The notes beneath the pieces were generated by a model, which did not search any database, was not told the DNA's origin, and saw only the letters and a list, made by a program, of their open reading frames with translations. Source: Armigeres subalbatus (lineage: Eukaryota > Arthropoda > Insecta > Diptera > Culicidae). Taken from it: DNA of 64,000 bases. The DNA is taken from positions 30,953,242 through 31,017,241 of the forward strand of contig NC_085141.1 in NCBI RefSeq assembly GCF_024139115.2, read 5' to 3'. Made by a program: the position numbers and the translations under genes. Positions within the stretch are counted from its first letter, which is position 1, and each line of letters begins with the position of its first letter. Of this stretch, positions 54,701 to 60,199 are shown piece after piece.

Positions 54701-56268
54701 TACACAGCTACAGATATCGAGCAACGAGATTTGTTTTAATTTAGTTGCTTTGGCTAATCAAAACAAACAGCGTGCTCCTCGATGATTACTTTACCTGCCG
54801 CTGGGTTACTAAATGCGGCTAATTCGGCCTGAACACACGTGAGAATGATAGAGTCAATGCCTGCTTCGACGTAAGAAACGTTTTTTGATTGTTGATAAAA
54901 TTGAACTAGCGACCTTTACCCTTCTTGGACATCTATACATAAGAAATTTAAATGACAGTCCGTCGATTCAGGTATAATGAGCTTCACCCTGTAAGATTGG
55001 AATTATCTCGTTAACCCAATTAATATGGAAATTATCCCTCACGTAATGGGTGCGATTCCGAGCAATTAGTAGCATGTGCAGTCGAACAGCTGAACTTCAA
55101 TGAATTGCATCATTATCAACTTCATACACTCATTGTTTTGCCCCATTCGCTATATAGGTGTGCGTTGTGTAAAACTGTGGTCCCAAATAGAATCGATCGT
55201 GCGAAATATTCCTTAACTCGTAACTTTCCCAATTAGCCACCTACATCCAGCTGCAAGATCTGCTCACAGACTTCTACGAGCCGTGCGTGATGGACTGCAA
55301 AATTGGCGTACGGACCTATCTCGAGGAGGAGCTGTCGAAAGCCAAAGAGAAACCGAAATTGCGAAAGGTTGGTCATTCTTCCGGGCACCAATCGAACTAT
55401 TCGATTGATTGTCTTTAAGGATTCAGTATTTAGAGATAAACGAAAGTGGCTATCTTGTTCTAATCAATGTACGAATCTAGATTTTTTTTTCAGATGTAAT
55501 TGTTGTAGCTTTGAAGAATAATTGGTCGGAGTTCAGCGAAACCGCACCAAACGACTTTTTGACTGACTTGTGATATTTTGTTCGTAGAATGGAAACGGGA
55601 ATTAATTTATATCAATTCTTTCGTACATGTGTTTTTGAATATCCTCAGTTATAGGGTAAAGGGAAATCCGATACGATTTGTGATCAATTGGATCTGCTAC
55701 TCAAAGATTTATGCAAGAAAATGAGTAATTTTTCATTGGCGCTTGGTGCAATTTGGCTGAACCCCGACCAATTGAGCAATAACAAAAAATGCTCTATTTT
55801 TCAAAGACAATTTGACTTTGTAAACCTGACTAGCTTTATCCTCAATAAAAAGATTTCGCTTATCTCTTAATGTAGAATTTTAAATTTCTTCATACAATAG
55901 AGTTCTCCTATAGTCACTTTACTATTGCCTGGCTGTTAGAATGACAAAATCCATTTATTGAGCTGTTGTTCGTGCTGGTATAAAGAATATTTCTATTTTC
56001 AAAGCATTTTACTTCTTTTTGTTGTGAGATTCGCAACAATTCTGTACAACATCCTGCCAGGCAATATGAAAGTGTCTGTTATCTACCGTCAATGATCGTT
56101 TCATGGTTGGTGGTTGTCTCGTTTCAGGACATGTACGAAAAAATGATCCAAATCGATGCGAACGCTCCGACTGAGGAGGAACACCGCGCCAAGGGTGTCA
56201 CTAAGCCACGCTACATGGTGTGGCGCGAAACGATCTCCAGCACTTCCACACTAGGCTTCCGGATAGAG
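12186..56268 (+). CDS. IP3K: Inositol 1,4,5-trisphosphate 3-kinase, 5' part (five exons, C-terminus beyond window)
   Basis: Join 12186-12842, 48708-48884, 54273-54345, 55237-55367, 56128-56268. IP3 3-kinases phosphorylate Ins(1,4,5)P3 to Ins(1,3,4,5)P4 with ATP in the cytosol, ending Ca2+ release and feeding higher inositol phosphates. The joined product so far is 393 residues. Residues 1-219 are low complexity, with a His-rich tract at 114-132. Residues 222-241 ([11 protein letters not shown]...YKK) resemble the calmodulin-binding segment ahead of the kinase core. VLKK at 265-268 fits the ATP lysine. PCVMDCKIG at 318-326 is the IPK-family PxxxDxKxG motif. [22 protein letters not shown] closes exon 5. 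All junctions are GT/AG and keep frame. The C-terminal catalytic half, including the SLL and DFG-like motifs, is absent, and I find no further exon from 56269 to 64000. The kinase identification is firm. Which insect paralogue it is remains unresolved. Confidence 0.9.
12843..13400 (+). other. IP3K: Start of IP3K intron 1
   Basis: It opens GTAAGT. No repeat is recognisable until about 13380, where TGAAGACGGCCTTACTGT matches the arm of the palindrome at 42495-42749 immediately before the AGCTT-type array. The whole intron runs to 48707 (35,865 bp). Confidence 0.7.
13405..16465 (+). repeat. 3-kb degenerate AGCTTT/AGCTTAG array with GC-rich core
   Basis: Units built from AGCTT, AGCTTT, AGCAA and AACTTT fill the region. 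The right end (16360-16463) is a nearly perfect AGCTTTAGCTT repeat. The middle (about 14690-15780) shifts to GGCTGAG/GCAGGCTGAG units and is strongly GC-rich. Apparent long frames on the minus strand (for example 14690-15832) are products of this composition. Confidence 0.92.
16545..17510. other. IP3K: Intron DNA with one degraded terminus of the GCCTTTCTCGT family
   Basis: Positions 16560-16610 (AATCCACCTAGCGGTG ... CTTTCTCATG) match the right end of the element at 42170-43002 in reverse orientation. No matching second end is clear. The rest shows nothing I can name. Confidence 0.45.
17520..18070. mobile_element. MITE with GGACCC-type inverted ends, ~550 bp
   Basis: The left end AGGGAGTGAGTGCTAGTAAT then GGACCC faces the reverse complement of GGGTCCATTATTAGCACTCC then CTCCCT at about 18043-18072. 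Additional GGGTCCAT/ATGGACCC words occur inside. A 4-bp ATGT on each side may be the target duplication. Confidence 0.75.
18115..18420. repeat. Short array of CATTTGGCATAA-type units
   Basis: CATTTGGTATAA, CATTTGGCATAA and CATTTGGCGTAA recur every ~17-22 bp at 18285-18370. An inverted relative (TTATGCCAAATGAC) lies at 21379-21395. The layout echoes the TTTGGCCGAA arrays further on, with a different core word. Confidence 0.55.
18635..20570 (-). mobile_element. 5'-truncated Jockey-like non-LTR retrotransposon
   Basis: The minus strand carries a single open RT-containing frame (20565-18844) followed by a ~180-bp AT-rich 3' UTR and a (TAAA)n tail (TTTA repeats on the plus strand at 18637-18666). 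The endonuclease domain and ORF1 are missing, which is typical 5' truncation. Confidence 0.85.
18844..20565 (-). CDS. Reverse transcriptase of a Jockey-like LINE (573 codons, N-terminally truncated)
   Basis: LINE reverse transcriptases copy their own RNA at a nicked genomic target. The frame shows [12 protein letters not shown] at 81-92, [20 protein letters not shown] at 129-148, motif A with [13 protein letters not shown] at 207-219, motif [20 protein letters not shown] at 265-283 and the catalytic LLYADD at 294-299. A C-terminal LINE domain follows. All RT motifs and the YADD catalytic pair are intact with no internal stop, so this copy is young. The apparent start is at the truncation point and is not a native start. 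Without an endonuclease domain it should not be autonomous. Confidence 0.88.
   Translation of the reverse strand: MNFHIFYKHRINHINMLPQKQSICELFATQFKTSFNDFISPPYHTIEATRDTPCDVLDLDMFSICDEDVCRAIRKLKFSFSAGPDGIPAALLRRCSSAFTIPLAKIFNLSLRTRTFPMRWKSSFLFPIHKKGNKCDVNNYRGITTLSACSKVFEIIVNDTLFACCRQYISTDQHGFFPKRSVATNLTEFTTTCIEALDAGRQVDAVYLDLKAAFDRVDHSILLSKLARLGVSTACVDWFRSYLTDRTLRVKVGSSLSDPFIAPSGVPQGSNLGPLLFSIFVNDVTLVLPPGVRLLYADDAKIYIVVNCLDDCIQLQMLLTRFEGWCVRNCLSLSIHKCQTITFSRKRNPIIYNYMLSGIVLERVQRIRDLGVILDDALTFRFHYDEVISKANRQLGFMMKIANGFRDPYCLRSLYCALVRSILEFAVIVWSPYQTTWISRIESVQKKIVRFALRNLPWRDDQHFTPYENRCQLLGLDTLDVRRRVAQAIFVAKILNGAVDSPALLNKINFYAPTRPLRRRDFIQLGARNSRYGQHDPVRYMSTNFNAVFHLFDFNLSPAALQRLFAAHFRGTN
20705..21275 (+). 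repeat. Degenerate ~57-bp tandem repeat, about ten units
   Basis: Phrases GTGATTCCTTCTTT, AAAATAGGCGTTTGCTCGG and AATAAGGCAT.GGTGGAT recur in order every 55-60 bp, with one-third or more divergence. Relatives lie at 190-340. Confidence 0.8.
21400..21435 (+). repeat. Perfect 15-bp hairpin
   Basis: CCGAAGGACCCAGAC, a 6-nt loop AGCGGG, and the exact reverse complement GTCTGGGTCCTTCGG. It adjoins the inverted TTATGCCAAATGAC words and may be the tip of a larger decayed palindrome. Confidence 0.75.
21440..22130 (+). other. IP3K: AT-rich intron DNA, nothing recognised
   Basis: No open frame, tandem repeat or inverted repeat that I can support. Confidence 0.5.
22132..22319. mobile_element. Near-perfect palindromic MITE, 188 bp
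   Basis: Arms of ~88 bp (TGTGATGGGATTCGGCTTTA ... CGACGTTTCGGCTGTGTTTG) surround a short spacer near 22222-22232. The arms differ at only a few positions near the outer ends. Confidence 0.85.
22320..24850. repeat. GGAATTCC-type quasi-12-bp satellite, block 1
   Basis: Words such as GAATTCCT, GAAATTTC, TCCGGAATT and CCTGGAAA recur with ~11-12-bp spacing and high divergence. Both strands therefore show frames rich in Glu/Phe/Lys or Pro/Ser/Ile. Interrupted by LINE ORF1 sequence at 23275-23915. Confidence 0.8.
23381..23880 (+). pseudogene. LINE ORF1 (gag-like) N-terminal fragment, frameshifted and internally deleted
   Basis: From ATG 23381 the frame reads [20 protein letters not shown] ..., then [20 protein letters not shown] and EPY, and stops at 23779. 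One frame over, [20 protein letters not shown] then [20 protein letters not shown] continues the same protein to 23870. This is the start of the ORF1 nucleic-acid-binding protein of mosquito LINEs, before the zinc knuckles. It then jumps to a short AT-rich stretch and an A-run at 23908-23919. The unit therefore looks like a LINE 5' end joined to a 3' end by internal deletion, with ~110 bp of 5' UTR before the ATG. Confidence 0.65.
24850..25563 (+). other. IP3K: AT-rich intron DNA, nothing recognised
   Basis: No repeat or coding content that I can support between satellite block 1 and the TTAA-flanked fold-back. Confidence 0.5.
25800..26520 (+). repeat. 150-bp tandem repeat, left arm (about five units)
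   Basis: GGTCGTGCGACAC recurs at 25802, 25952, 26103, 26253 and 26403, a 150-151-bp period. Each unit also carries TTCATGATTTCACAAAGCAA and GGTTCCTGGCCCACTCGG. Confidence 0.92.
26530..28960. repeat. GGAATTCC-type quasi-12-bp satellite, block 2 (inside fold-back)
   Basis: CTCCGGGAATTCC / GGAGGAATTTCC words dominate. Up to about 27430 the pyrimidine-rich version is on the plus strand. After about 27430 it is mostly the purine-rich version, so the block itself is roughly inverted about its midpoint. Confidence 0.8.
29020..29945 (-). repeat. ~142-151-bp tandem repeat, right arm (about seven units)
   Basis: GTGTCGCACGACC (once GTGTCACATGACC) recurs every 142-151 bp at about 29057, 29207, 29349, 29491, 29633, 29775 and 29926. 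It is the inverted counterpart of the left-arm array. Several units share a short deletion near CCGGATTGTGGCCGGAAT that the left arm lacks. Confidence 0.9.
30174..33190 (+). other. IP3K: Unique intron DNA without recognisable repeats
   Basis: A 3-kb stretch with no repeat that recurs elsewhere in the window and no supported frame. It is less AT-rich than its surroundings at 30300-30900. Such spared stretches in large introns often hold enhancers, but no specific motif is claimed. Confidence 0.4.
33580..33722 (+). mobile_element. 5'-truncated SINE with (AAG)n tail
   Basis: From AAAATGGTAACTTGGCTTAG to ATGTAATGCCAATAAG followed by AAG repeats. It matches the 3' half of the full SINE at 33866-34155 almost base for base. 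Confidence 0.85.
33866..34155 (+). mobile_element. Full-length tRNA-derived SINE (Feilai-like)
   Basis: The head GCCCTCCTTAGCCGTGCGGT (A-box region) and GGGTTCGACTCCCAGT (B box) with tRNA-like spacing is an internal pol III promoter. The body contains CACTAAGCTGCGAGGCGGCT and ends in (AAG)n. The Feilai assignment is from general knowledge of Aedes SINEs and is tentative. Confidence 0.82.
34611..34851. mobile_element. MITE inside the fold-back left arm, 241 bp
   Basis: The arms ATATCGGCACCAACATTTCA ... CAAGAGCTTCTCA and reverse complement run ~100 bp with few differences, separated by ~45 bp. It interrupts the TTTGGCCGAA array. The target duplication is not certain. Confidence 0.78.
34951..35132. 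mobile_element. hAT-type MITE, 182 bp, with 8-bp target duplication
   Basis: The ends CAAGATGAATACAC...CTAGGTGTT are inverted with 23 of 25 positions matching. The 8-bp repeat CTTCCGAC flanks it at 34943-34950 and 35133-35140. The opposite arm of the same fold-back (near 36468-36480, reverse strand) shows a single, uninterrupted CTTCCGAC, confirming the insertion. Confidence 0.9.
37330..37720 (-). repeat. Degenerate ~28-30-bp minisatellite
   Basis: The unit GAAGCCTCCTTTCAAGAGGC recurs about a dozen times with substitutions and small indels (AAGCCTACTTTCAAGAGGCT, AATGCCTTTTTTCAAGAGGT and others). Confidence 0.78.
37720..38960 (+). other. IP3K: Intron DNA; possible tRNA-like head at 38248-38325
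   Basis: CATTGTGGTGGTAGGGCTAA ... TAGGTTCGAATCCCGTTCCG resembles a degraded A box followed by a good B box (GGTTCGAATCC). It could be a SINE head or tRNA pseudogene; I do not see a full cloverleaf. The remaining sequence up to the hAT gene shows nothing certain and includes the presumed hAT 5' region. Confidence 0.4.
38965..41004 (+). CDS. Intact hAT-superfamily transposase, three exons (644 aa)
   Basis: Join 38965-39758, 39807-40494, 40552-41004, with introns of 48 and 57 bp (GTAAGT...AACAG, GTGAGT...TTTAG). hAT transposases excise and insert DNA transposons and leave 8-bp duplications. A BED zinc finger is present (CKIC at 25-28, H43, H48). The RNase H-fold catalytic triad candidates are D166 (CLKLDSASR), D231 (CTTDNGSNM) and E604 (STERAFS). 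The C-terminal hAT dimerisation region reads [20 protein letters not shown] at 589-608 then [19 protein letters not shown]. All splice joints keep frame and there is no stop. It lies in sense orientation in IP3K intron 1. AATAAA-like signals lie near 41100. Terminal inverted repeats were not located with confidence, so active and domesticated copies cannot be told apart. Confidence 0.9.
41130..42165 (+). other. IP3K: AT-rich intron DNA, nothing certain
   Basis: No feature can be supported. The 3' terminus of the hAT element is probably within it; CACTG at 41212-41216 is one possible end. Confidence 0.4.
42170..42203. repeat. Short palindromic module GCCTT...AAGGC, copy 2
   Basis: A 34-bp near-palindrome, GCCTTTCTCGTAC ... 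GTACCGAAAGGC, forming the left end of the 42170-43002 element. Confidence 0.65.
42495..42749. mobile_element. Perfect 255-bp palindrome with (CGAGT)n centre
   Basis: Arms of ~115 bp (CACCTGTCATAAGACGAGTT ... GTGTCTTGTACTTGACTCGA) appear identical, joined by GAGTC repeats at about 42605-42640. The arm segment TGAAGACGGCCTTACTGT also occurs at 13397-13414, just before the AGCTT array. Confidence 0.88.
43040..44255 (+). other. IP3K: Intron DNA, nothing recognised
   Basis: Several short frames but no recognisable protein or repeat structure. Confidence 0.45.
44256..44910. repeat. Highly decayed GGAATTCC-type satellite
   Basis: TTTCTCCAAGAGG, AATTCCTGCC, TTCCGAGAATT and similar words at ~12-bp intervals resemble the other satellite blocks at a lower density. 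Confidence 0.5.
44911..46205 (+). other. IP3K: Intron DNA with a degraded MITE relative at 45225-45320
   Basis: GCAACGCACAACTGTCATTT ... AATGACAGT is related to the interior of the TTAA-flanked MITE at 47411-47631. Nothing else recognised. Confidence 0.5.
46209..46590 (-). mobile_element. tRNA-derived SINE with (GAA)n tail
   Basis: On the minus strand: GAGCTAGTTTAGTAGCCAGT at the head, then GGCGAGTTTGATTTCCGGTC (B-box-like), the body CCTGGGCATAGTGTATCCAT, and a tail of ~23 GAA units (CTT repeats on the plus strand at 46211-46279). The tail produces a spurious poly-Ser frame on the plus strand. Confidence 0.75.
46600..47406 (+). other. IP3K: Intron DNA, nothing recognised
   Basis: No supported feature. 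Confidence 0.5.
47411..47631. mobile_element. TTAA-flanked MITE, 221 bp
   Basis: TTAA at 47407-47410 and 47632-47635 flanks GGTCACTCCTGACGGA and its near-exact reverse complement. The arms continue through AAGTACTCGCGTTTTC and AACTGTCATTTTT. TTAA duplication is typical of piggyBac-type transposition. Confidence 0.87.
47636..48701 (+). other. IP3K: Repeat-free, CG-richer intron DNA just upstream of exon 2
   Basis: No mobile element is visible. The stretch 47830-48430 is richer in CG than nearby intron (CGTCGTCGTTGTCGTCGTCG at 48026-48045). It could hold regulatory DNA or an alternative first exon, but no frame or motif proves this. Confidence 0.35.
48708..48884 (+). CDS. IP3K: IP3K coding exon 2 (calmodulin-binding-like segment and ATP lysine)
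   Basis: The exon encodes 59 residues, phase 0 at both ends. The acceptor is TTGCAG at 48702-48707 and the donor is GTAGGT at 48885. It encodes [20 protein letters not shown], then [16 protein letters not shown] and [16 protein letters not shown]. Those segments are diagnostic of animal IP3 3-kinases: the Trp/basic helix, the PW(I/V)QLAGH turn and the Lys-Lys ATP contact. Confidence 0.93.
48885..49284 (+). other. IP3K: Start of IP3K intron 2, nothing else recognised
   Basis: GTAGGT donor then AT-rich DNA. Intron 2 runs to 54272 (5,388 bp) and holds the RTE fragment, the fold-back and the 54-bp array. Confidence 0.6.
49285..50362 (-). mobile_element. 5'-truncated RTE-like LINE
   Basis: The minus strand starts inside the RT domain at [20 protein letters not shown] and ends with a ~150-bp 3' UTR at 49440-49285. 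That UTR recurs alone at 53690-53860. The coding part is split by a frameshift near 50035. Confidence 0.82.
49421..50382 (-). pseudogene. RTE-like reverse transcriptase, C-terminal half, frameshifted
   Basis: Two minus-strand frames overlap at 49999-50032. The upstream one has motif B ([20 protein letters not shown]) and the catalytic [11 protein letters not shown]. The downstream one has [60 protein letters not shown] and GRPRTRW. These are the standard thumb and C-terminal segments of insect RTE-type elements. The endonuclease and N-terminal RT are missing. The first codons of the upstream frame belong to the palindrome at 50365. Confidence 0.82.
50365..50480. mobile_element. 116-bp palindrome at the LINE truncation point
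   Basis: GCCCCAAACGCAATACAACG and onward through ACGGCGACGGAAACGG faces its reverse complement, with ~20 bp between the arms. It abuts the truncated 5' end of the RTE fragment. Confidence 0.88.
50725..52065. mobile_element. 1.34-kb fold-back with TTTGGCCGAA arrays and GAGACGTCTC core
   Basis: Ends ATATCGGGGGACGGGTCATT and the reverse complement of AATGACCCTTCTCCTCGATAT. Left arm units TTTGGCCGAAAGGGTCA (50750-51130); right arm inverted (51610-52060). The centre (51140-51610) is an array of GAGAAGTGAGACGTCTCACT palindromes. It uses the same building words as 34270-37085 but has a different centre. Confidence 0.85.
52022..52565 (+). repeat. Direct duplication of the fold-back edge
   Basis: GGGTTTCGGCCAAATGACCC, CCTCGATATTATACTTA and GCCACAATAATAGCTTT occur in the same order at 52032-52095 and 52473-52561. 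The second copy has ~30 extra bases before GCCACAATAATAG. Confidence 0.8.
52340..53565 (+). repeat. ~54-bp tandem repeat split by a palindrome
   Basis: The unit CCAAACCACAATCCATTTTC + CAGCGGTCTTCCAGACGCGC + TTTGTGATTTT is repeated about seven times at 52340-52760 and nine times at 53085-53565, all in the same orientation. Units vary by indels. Confidence 0.88.
52766..52950. mobile_element. Palindrome with a pol III B-box-like core
   Basis: Arms of ~70 bp (CTGTGTATATGCACAGCACA ... GAAATTTGCGAAAAA and reverse complement) surround a ~38-bp centre containing GGTTCGAGTCC at 52849-52859. That matches the tRNA B box. It interrupts the 54-bp array. Confidence 0.75.
53690..53860 (-). mobile_element. 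RTE-like LINE 3' UTR fragment
   Basis: GAAATGCGATGACTGCCAGC ... CATGGCTTGCTGCTCA ... GATTGACACGCT matches the 3' UTR at 49285-49440 with ~85-90% similarity by eye. No coding part; extreme 5' truncation. Confidence 0.78.
53861..54272 (+). other. IP3K: End of IP3K intron 2
   Basis: AT-rich, with a pyrimidine tract before the CATTGCAG acceptor. No repeats recognised. Confidence 0.6.
54273..54345 (+). CDS. IP3K: IP3K coding exon 3
   Basis: The exon encodes [20 protein letters not shown] then DDGE plus one base of a split codon. The acceptor is CATTGCAG. Two donors are possible: GTATCC after 54345 (gives DDGE-S-T-Y) and GTGAAT after 54339 (gives DD-A-T-Y). Both keep frame because they lie 6 bp apart. 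I prefer 54345 because it retains the DGE motif usual in this family, although that donor has the weaker consensus. Confidence 0.82.
54346..55236 (+). other. IP3K: IP3K intron 3
   Basis: 891 bp, free of recognisable repeats. This contrasts with introns 1, 2 and 5. Confidence 0.7.
55237..55367 (+). CDS. IP3K: IP3K coding exon 4 (PxxxDxKxG inositol-binding motif)
   Basis: The acceptor is AATTAG and the donor is GTTGGT. The exon encodes [15 protein letters not shown], then [20 protein letters not shown] up to LRK. It carries the inositol polyphosphate kinase signature P-x3-D-x-K-x-G at joined residues 318-326. In this family the Asp and Lys contact substrate and are essential. Confidence 0.93.
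55368..56127 (+). other. IP3K: IP3K intron 4
   Basis: 760 bp, AT-rich, no recognisable repeats. It ends GTTTCAG. Confidence 0.7.
56128..56268 (+). CDS. IP3K: IP3K coding exon 5
   Basis: The exon encodes 47 residues, phase 0 at both ends, with acceptor GTTTCAG and donor [25 protein letters not shown] then [20 protein letters not shown] and LGFRIE match the central IP3K fold, including the Arg/Lys-rich IP3-binding helices. The exon boundary after FRIE predicts a downstream exon starting with Gly, which is not in this window. Confidence 0.93.
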
Positions 56269-57230
56269 GTGAGCAAATCTCTTGCTAGCTTTAGATTTTT
56301 TTCAGTACAAACGAAATATCGTTGATTAAGGAAATTTCATACTCAGATAAATTGTTCTTGTAAAATCATTAGCATTATCAAATTAGCATTCTTTCAATTC
56401 TCAAAAATATTATGCTTTAAAAACTTTCCATTTTCATAAACATTCAACGCCTAATGTATATTATAAAACATTAGATGTAAAGCTTTCGGAAGTATGTATT
56501 TGACAAAAATCAGCGTTGGGTTGAGTGTGGGTTGAGATACAAACAGAAAATTATGTAATTACTCTCCAAATGTGATGTACGCTCGACAGTAAAATTTATT
56601 ATGTTTGTCAAATTCAATGCAACAACGGATTGAGCTGGAACAATGGGCCAAATAGGGGTGAGAAAGGGTCACTGTTCCAACTACATGGAATGCTTGTAGA
56701 ATAGATTTAATGTATCTGACTTGAGCTTGAGCTTGAGCTTGATTGACTGCCCGTAGTTGCTACTCCATTATGACCAAAAAAAAAAATATTTCCCCTAGGA
56801 GTAAATTAATTCCATCATGGGAATGGTGATTCATGAAATTGAATTTTGGGCAAGATATTTTACTGTTTTATTAAGTTTACATTAAGTTTAGTTTCACAAT
56901 TTTTTTTCTTGAGAAACAAATTAGCAGCGTTACTAAAATGAGGAAAATTTTTGGTTGAAAATTTCCTCTGAGATGACTTACTGGGATTTCCGAAGAAGTT
57001 TATCCTGGAACAGTAGTTTCTCTCAAGGGTTCTTCTTGGATACCTTGGTAGTTTGGTCGAAAATTCCATACATGATTTAACTTGATATTCTATCTAAACC
57101 TGTGCGCCGATTGAAATTTTATCGACGGTGAGGCGTGGTAGATCATTTTCACCCAGTGTCAGTGGCGTGGTGGTGATTAGCGGCGGCGTGAGTCGGCGTG
57201 AATCAATTTCGTGTATTACAAGTTTTCTGG
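56269..57230 (+). other. IP3K: Start of IP3K intron 5 (incomplete)
   Basis: GTGAGC donor. Apart from the retroposon tail at 56722-56790 nothing is recognised. The intron continues past the window end. Confidence 0.6.
56722..56790 (-). mobile_element. 3' end fragment of the (AGCTT)n-tailed retroposon family
   Basis: GAGCTTGAGCTTGAGCTTGA then TTGACTGCCCGTAGTTGCTACTCC is the same order as 3494-3555 (AGCTTAGC... GACTGACTACACATATC ... GGTTGCTACTCC). Only the tail region is present. Confidence 0.65.
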
Positions 57231-59640
57231 AATTTATCTGGATGATCCTCCAAGAAGTCCTCCGAAAGTTTCGGATGTTTTTCCAGATATTTCTCTGAAA
57301 GTTCCTCCAGGAGTTGCTCTGGAAATTCCCTCAGAAATTCCTCCGGAAGTTCCTATAGGAATTTCTCCGCTAATTTTTACGAAATTCCTCCGAACATCCA
57401 TCTTAAATTATAGCCAAATATTTCTCCGTTAATCCTTCCAAATATACCCAAATATATATATGTTCCATTATTTTCAGCAATTCACCTATGAATTCTTTTA
57501 GAAATTTCCACATCCCCTTTCCCAGAACTTCCACCAGAAAATCATTCAGAAATTCCCATGTAAACTCCTCCGGGCATTCTCTCTGGAGTTACTCCAGAAA
57601 TTCCATCAAGATCTCTCCATTAATTACTTCGAGGTCTTTTCGGAAATTCTCATAAAATTTCTTCAGAAACTCTCGTGGAAGCCCTTGATACTCACGCCCC
57701 GGGAATTATTCCAGAAATTCATGCAAGAGTTATCCCGGAAAATTGTTCCCGTTTTTTTTCTTCGGGAATTCTCTTGGAAATTTGGCTACGTAAATTAAAT
57801 TTCGTCAAACCAGTGCTGGAAATACTCGCTTCACGAGTAAGAAAAAGTGTAATTTACCAGAAATGCCATACTCGCGCGAACCTACTGCCTGCATTTTTTT
57901 CTAGCACTTGCTTTGTTCGCGAGTACGGACAGAGCAAAGACAAAAAGCAAGGCAGTATTTTTTTTCGCGACTAAAAATCACGATCGCGAGTACTTGTGGT
58001 TACTTCAAATAAAATTGATAAATTTCACTTAACATAAACACAAAAACAATGAACAAATGTGTTCTTGTTCGAACTTCCGTGAGCAGTGTTGGGAAATGTA
58101 CAGTAAAACACTGTGATTATGCGAATGTTTACATTTTATCCGGTCAAATTTCACGCCCCGCACAAACCGAAACGGTTTTCCAAAAAAAATGTACGCCTCA
58201 TTGTGACATTTTTTTGTCGATGAGGCAAACTGTTTTTTGCTGCTGCGTGATAGTCGAGCCGTCGGTGCGGTCAGCATTTGCATGAGATTTTTTTTGTTTC
58301 GGTTCGTGTGCAGCGCGAACAGAACAAAATCGAGTTTAATTGCCTATGGTGCAAAGCCTAGAAAGAATGCTAGCCGTTGGTACTAATTCATTAGTTCTAG
58401 TCTCTAAAACGACCAAAGAATAATGAAATAATCATTTACCACCTAAAACAGTCATACGTCGTGAAATGAGCGTACAGAAACATTAATTATGGGGAAAGAA
58501 AATAATAAAATCATGTGCTGACTGTCGTCTGCTTGGTCGTGGCTGCTGCGGCTGCCGTGGTTTTGTTTTTCTGTGACTGCGTGGCAGAATGAATGATAAA
58601 AAGAAATGTCAACCGTTCCCGTCCCTGTCCGTGAGAATCATTTTGCGAGGTTGGTTTATGACATTTTGCAAATCAACCCGAATGGCGTACCTAGACAAGT
58701 AGGTACCTAGACAAGAAAAGGCAAAACAAGTGTTCACGAGTATTTTGCATGGCCTACTTCTTGTTTTGTGAACAAGGTTCACAGATTTCCACCACTGGTC
58801 AAAACTCTTTCGGAATTACCTACGAAAATTCCCCTTGAAATTTCTCTGGAAATTATTTAAGGGGTTCTCCCGGAAGATCCTGCAGCCATTCTCAAAATTT
58901 CTACGGTACTTCGCTTAAAATTTCTATAAAAAATCATCCAAAATGCGCTTCAGAATTTTCCGAGAGTTTGTTCCGGAATTTGCAGCAATATCTTAAAACA
59001 ATAACCCCAAAAATTCTTCGAGAAACTCTCCCACTTTTTATTCCAGAAATTCCTTTATGTATTCTCCCAAAAAATCCGCCAATAATATCCCCGGAAATTA
59101 CTTCAAGAACTTCTTCAGAAATCACTTTTAAAATTCCCCCGACAAGTTCTTCAAGAATTACCCGGGAATTCGTTTCGGACTTCCCACCGAATTTTCTCAA
59201 ATTATTCTGCAGAGAATTCCTTCAAGAACTTCTCCGATATTTCCTTTTTTAGGAAGAATAGGAGTATCCGAAAGGATTTCCTGAAGAATTTACTAAAGTA
59301 ATTTTTGAAGAAAAAAAACGCGATGGGTTTCTTGGCTTGAGTTTGAGTTTCGAAAAATCTTGATGGATTTACCTATGGATTTCCTGGAGATATTCTCGGA
59401 AAAAAAAAATCCTAAAAGAATATCTGAAACAAATCTAGGAGAAATTTGGAAATAAAAAAAATTTTGAATGAATTTCCTAAGGAATTTTCAGAGGAAAATA
59501 TTTATGAATGTCAAAACTAATTTCAAATGAAGTTTTGAAATAATTTCAAACTAAAATACGAAAAAAATTCTAGTAGAATTTCAGATGGTGTTCTTGGAGT
59601 AATTCCTTAGTTTCCTGAAGAACAAACCCACATGTTCAGA
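57230..59640. repeat. GGAATTCC-type quasi-12-bp satellite, block 3
   Basis: GTTCCTCCAGGAG, GAAATTCCCTCAG and GAATTTCTCCG words run from 57230 to 57800 and resume from 58800 to 59640. The block is split cleanly by the hAT-type element at 57811-58797. Confidence 0.8.
57811..58797. mobile_element. Non-autonomous hAT-type element, 987 bp
   Basis: CAGTGCTGGAAATACTCG at the left and CAGTGGTGGAAATCTGTG (reverse strand) at the right are inverted ends. The flanks are CGTCAAAC on the left and GTCAAAAC on the right, an 8-bp duplication with one indel. Subterminal ACTCGCG/CGCGAGTAC words recur, as in hAT elements. I see no transposase frame inside. It splits satellite block 3. Confidence 0.8.
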
Positions 59641-59880
59641 AAAAAAAGTATCTTTATATTTGGCCGAGAATATGTTGAATAGTGGCCATGTTGTCAAAAA
59701 TTATCCCACGTCGCAGTTTTTGGCCAGAGATCCACGGTAGTTGCAGTTTGTGAGCAGATCAACATCCAATTAAATACTTTATCGACAGACACCACCTCAA
59801 CTCATCAAGCTGATACTGATCAAGTATATAAAAGTCGGCCCTCCAGGCCTCCTATCAATAAATCGTTTTTGGAGTTTATA

Positions 59881-59914
59881 GCCTTTTCGTTACATATTGT
59901 TGTATGAGAAAGGC
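59881..59914. repeat. Short palindromic module GCCTT...AAGGC, copy 3
   Basis: 34 bp, GCCTTTTCGT ... ATGAGAAAGGC, without a longer element attached that I can recognise. Confidence 0.6.
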
Positions 59915-60008
59915 ATAAACGATTCTACAGACGAGAAAATTAAAATAACTTAGAAAGTTAGAAATCAGTTTTTTTTTGTTATCTTTTTACTCATCTTAGT
60001 GTAATGTA

Positions 60009-60197
60009 GGGGGAATGACGGCTTTGGCAGGTTTTGTTCTATTATTGTCAGGGGGGTTTGTTGACCAAATATTATGAAACTTGGCCTCAATATTCTTTGA
60101 TATGCAAAGAATGTGTAGGCCAAATTTGAGCATAATTAGTTATAGAAAACCCCCCTGACAATAATAGAACAAAACCTGCCAAACCCGCCATTCCCCC
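60009..60197. mobile_element. MITE with TA target duplication, 189 bp
   Basis: TA at 60007-60008 and 60198-60199 flanks GGGGGAATGACGGCTTTGGC and its near-exact reverse complement. The ~50-bp arms end at TGTCAGGGGGGTTT. A TA duplication suggests Tc1/mariner-type mobilisation. Confidence 0.83.
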
Positions 60198-60199
60198 TA

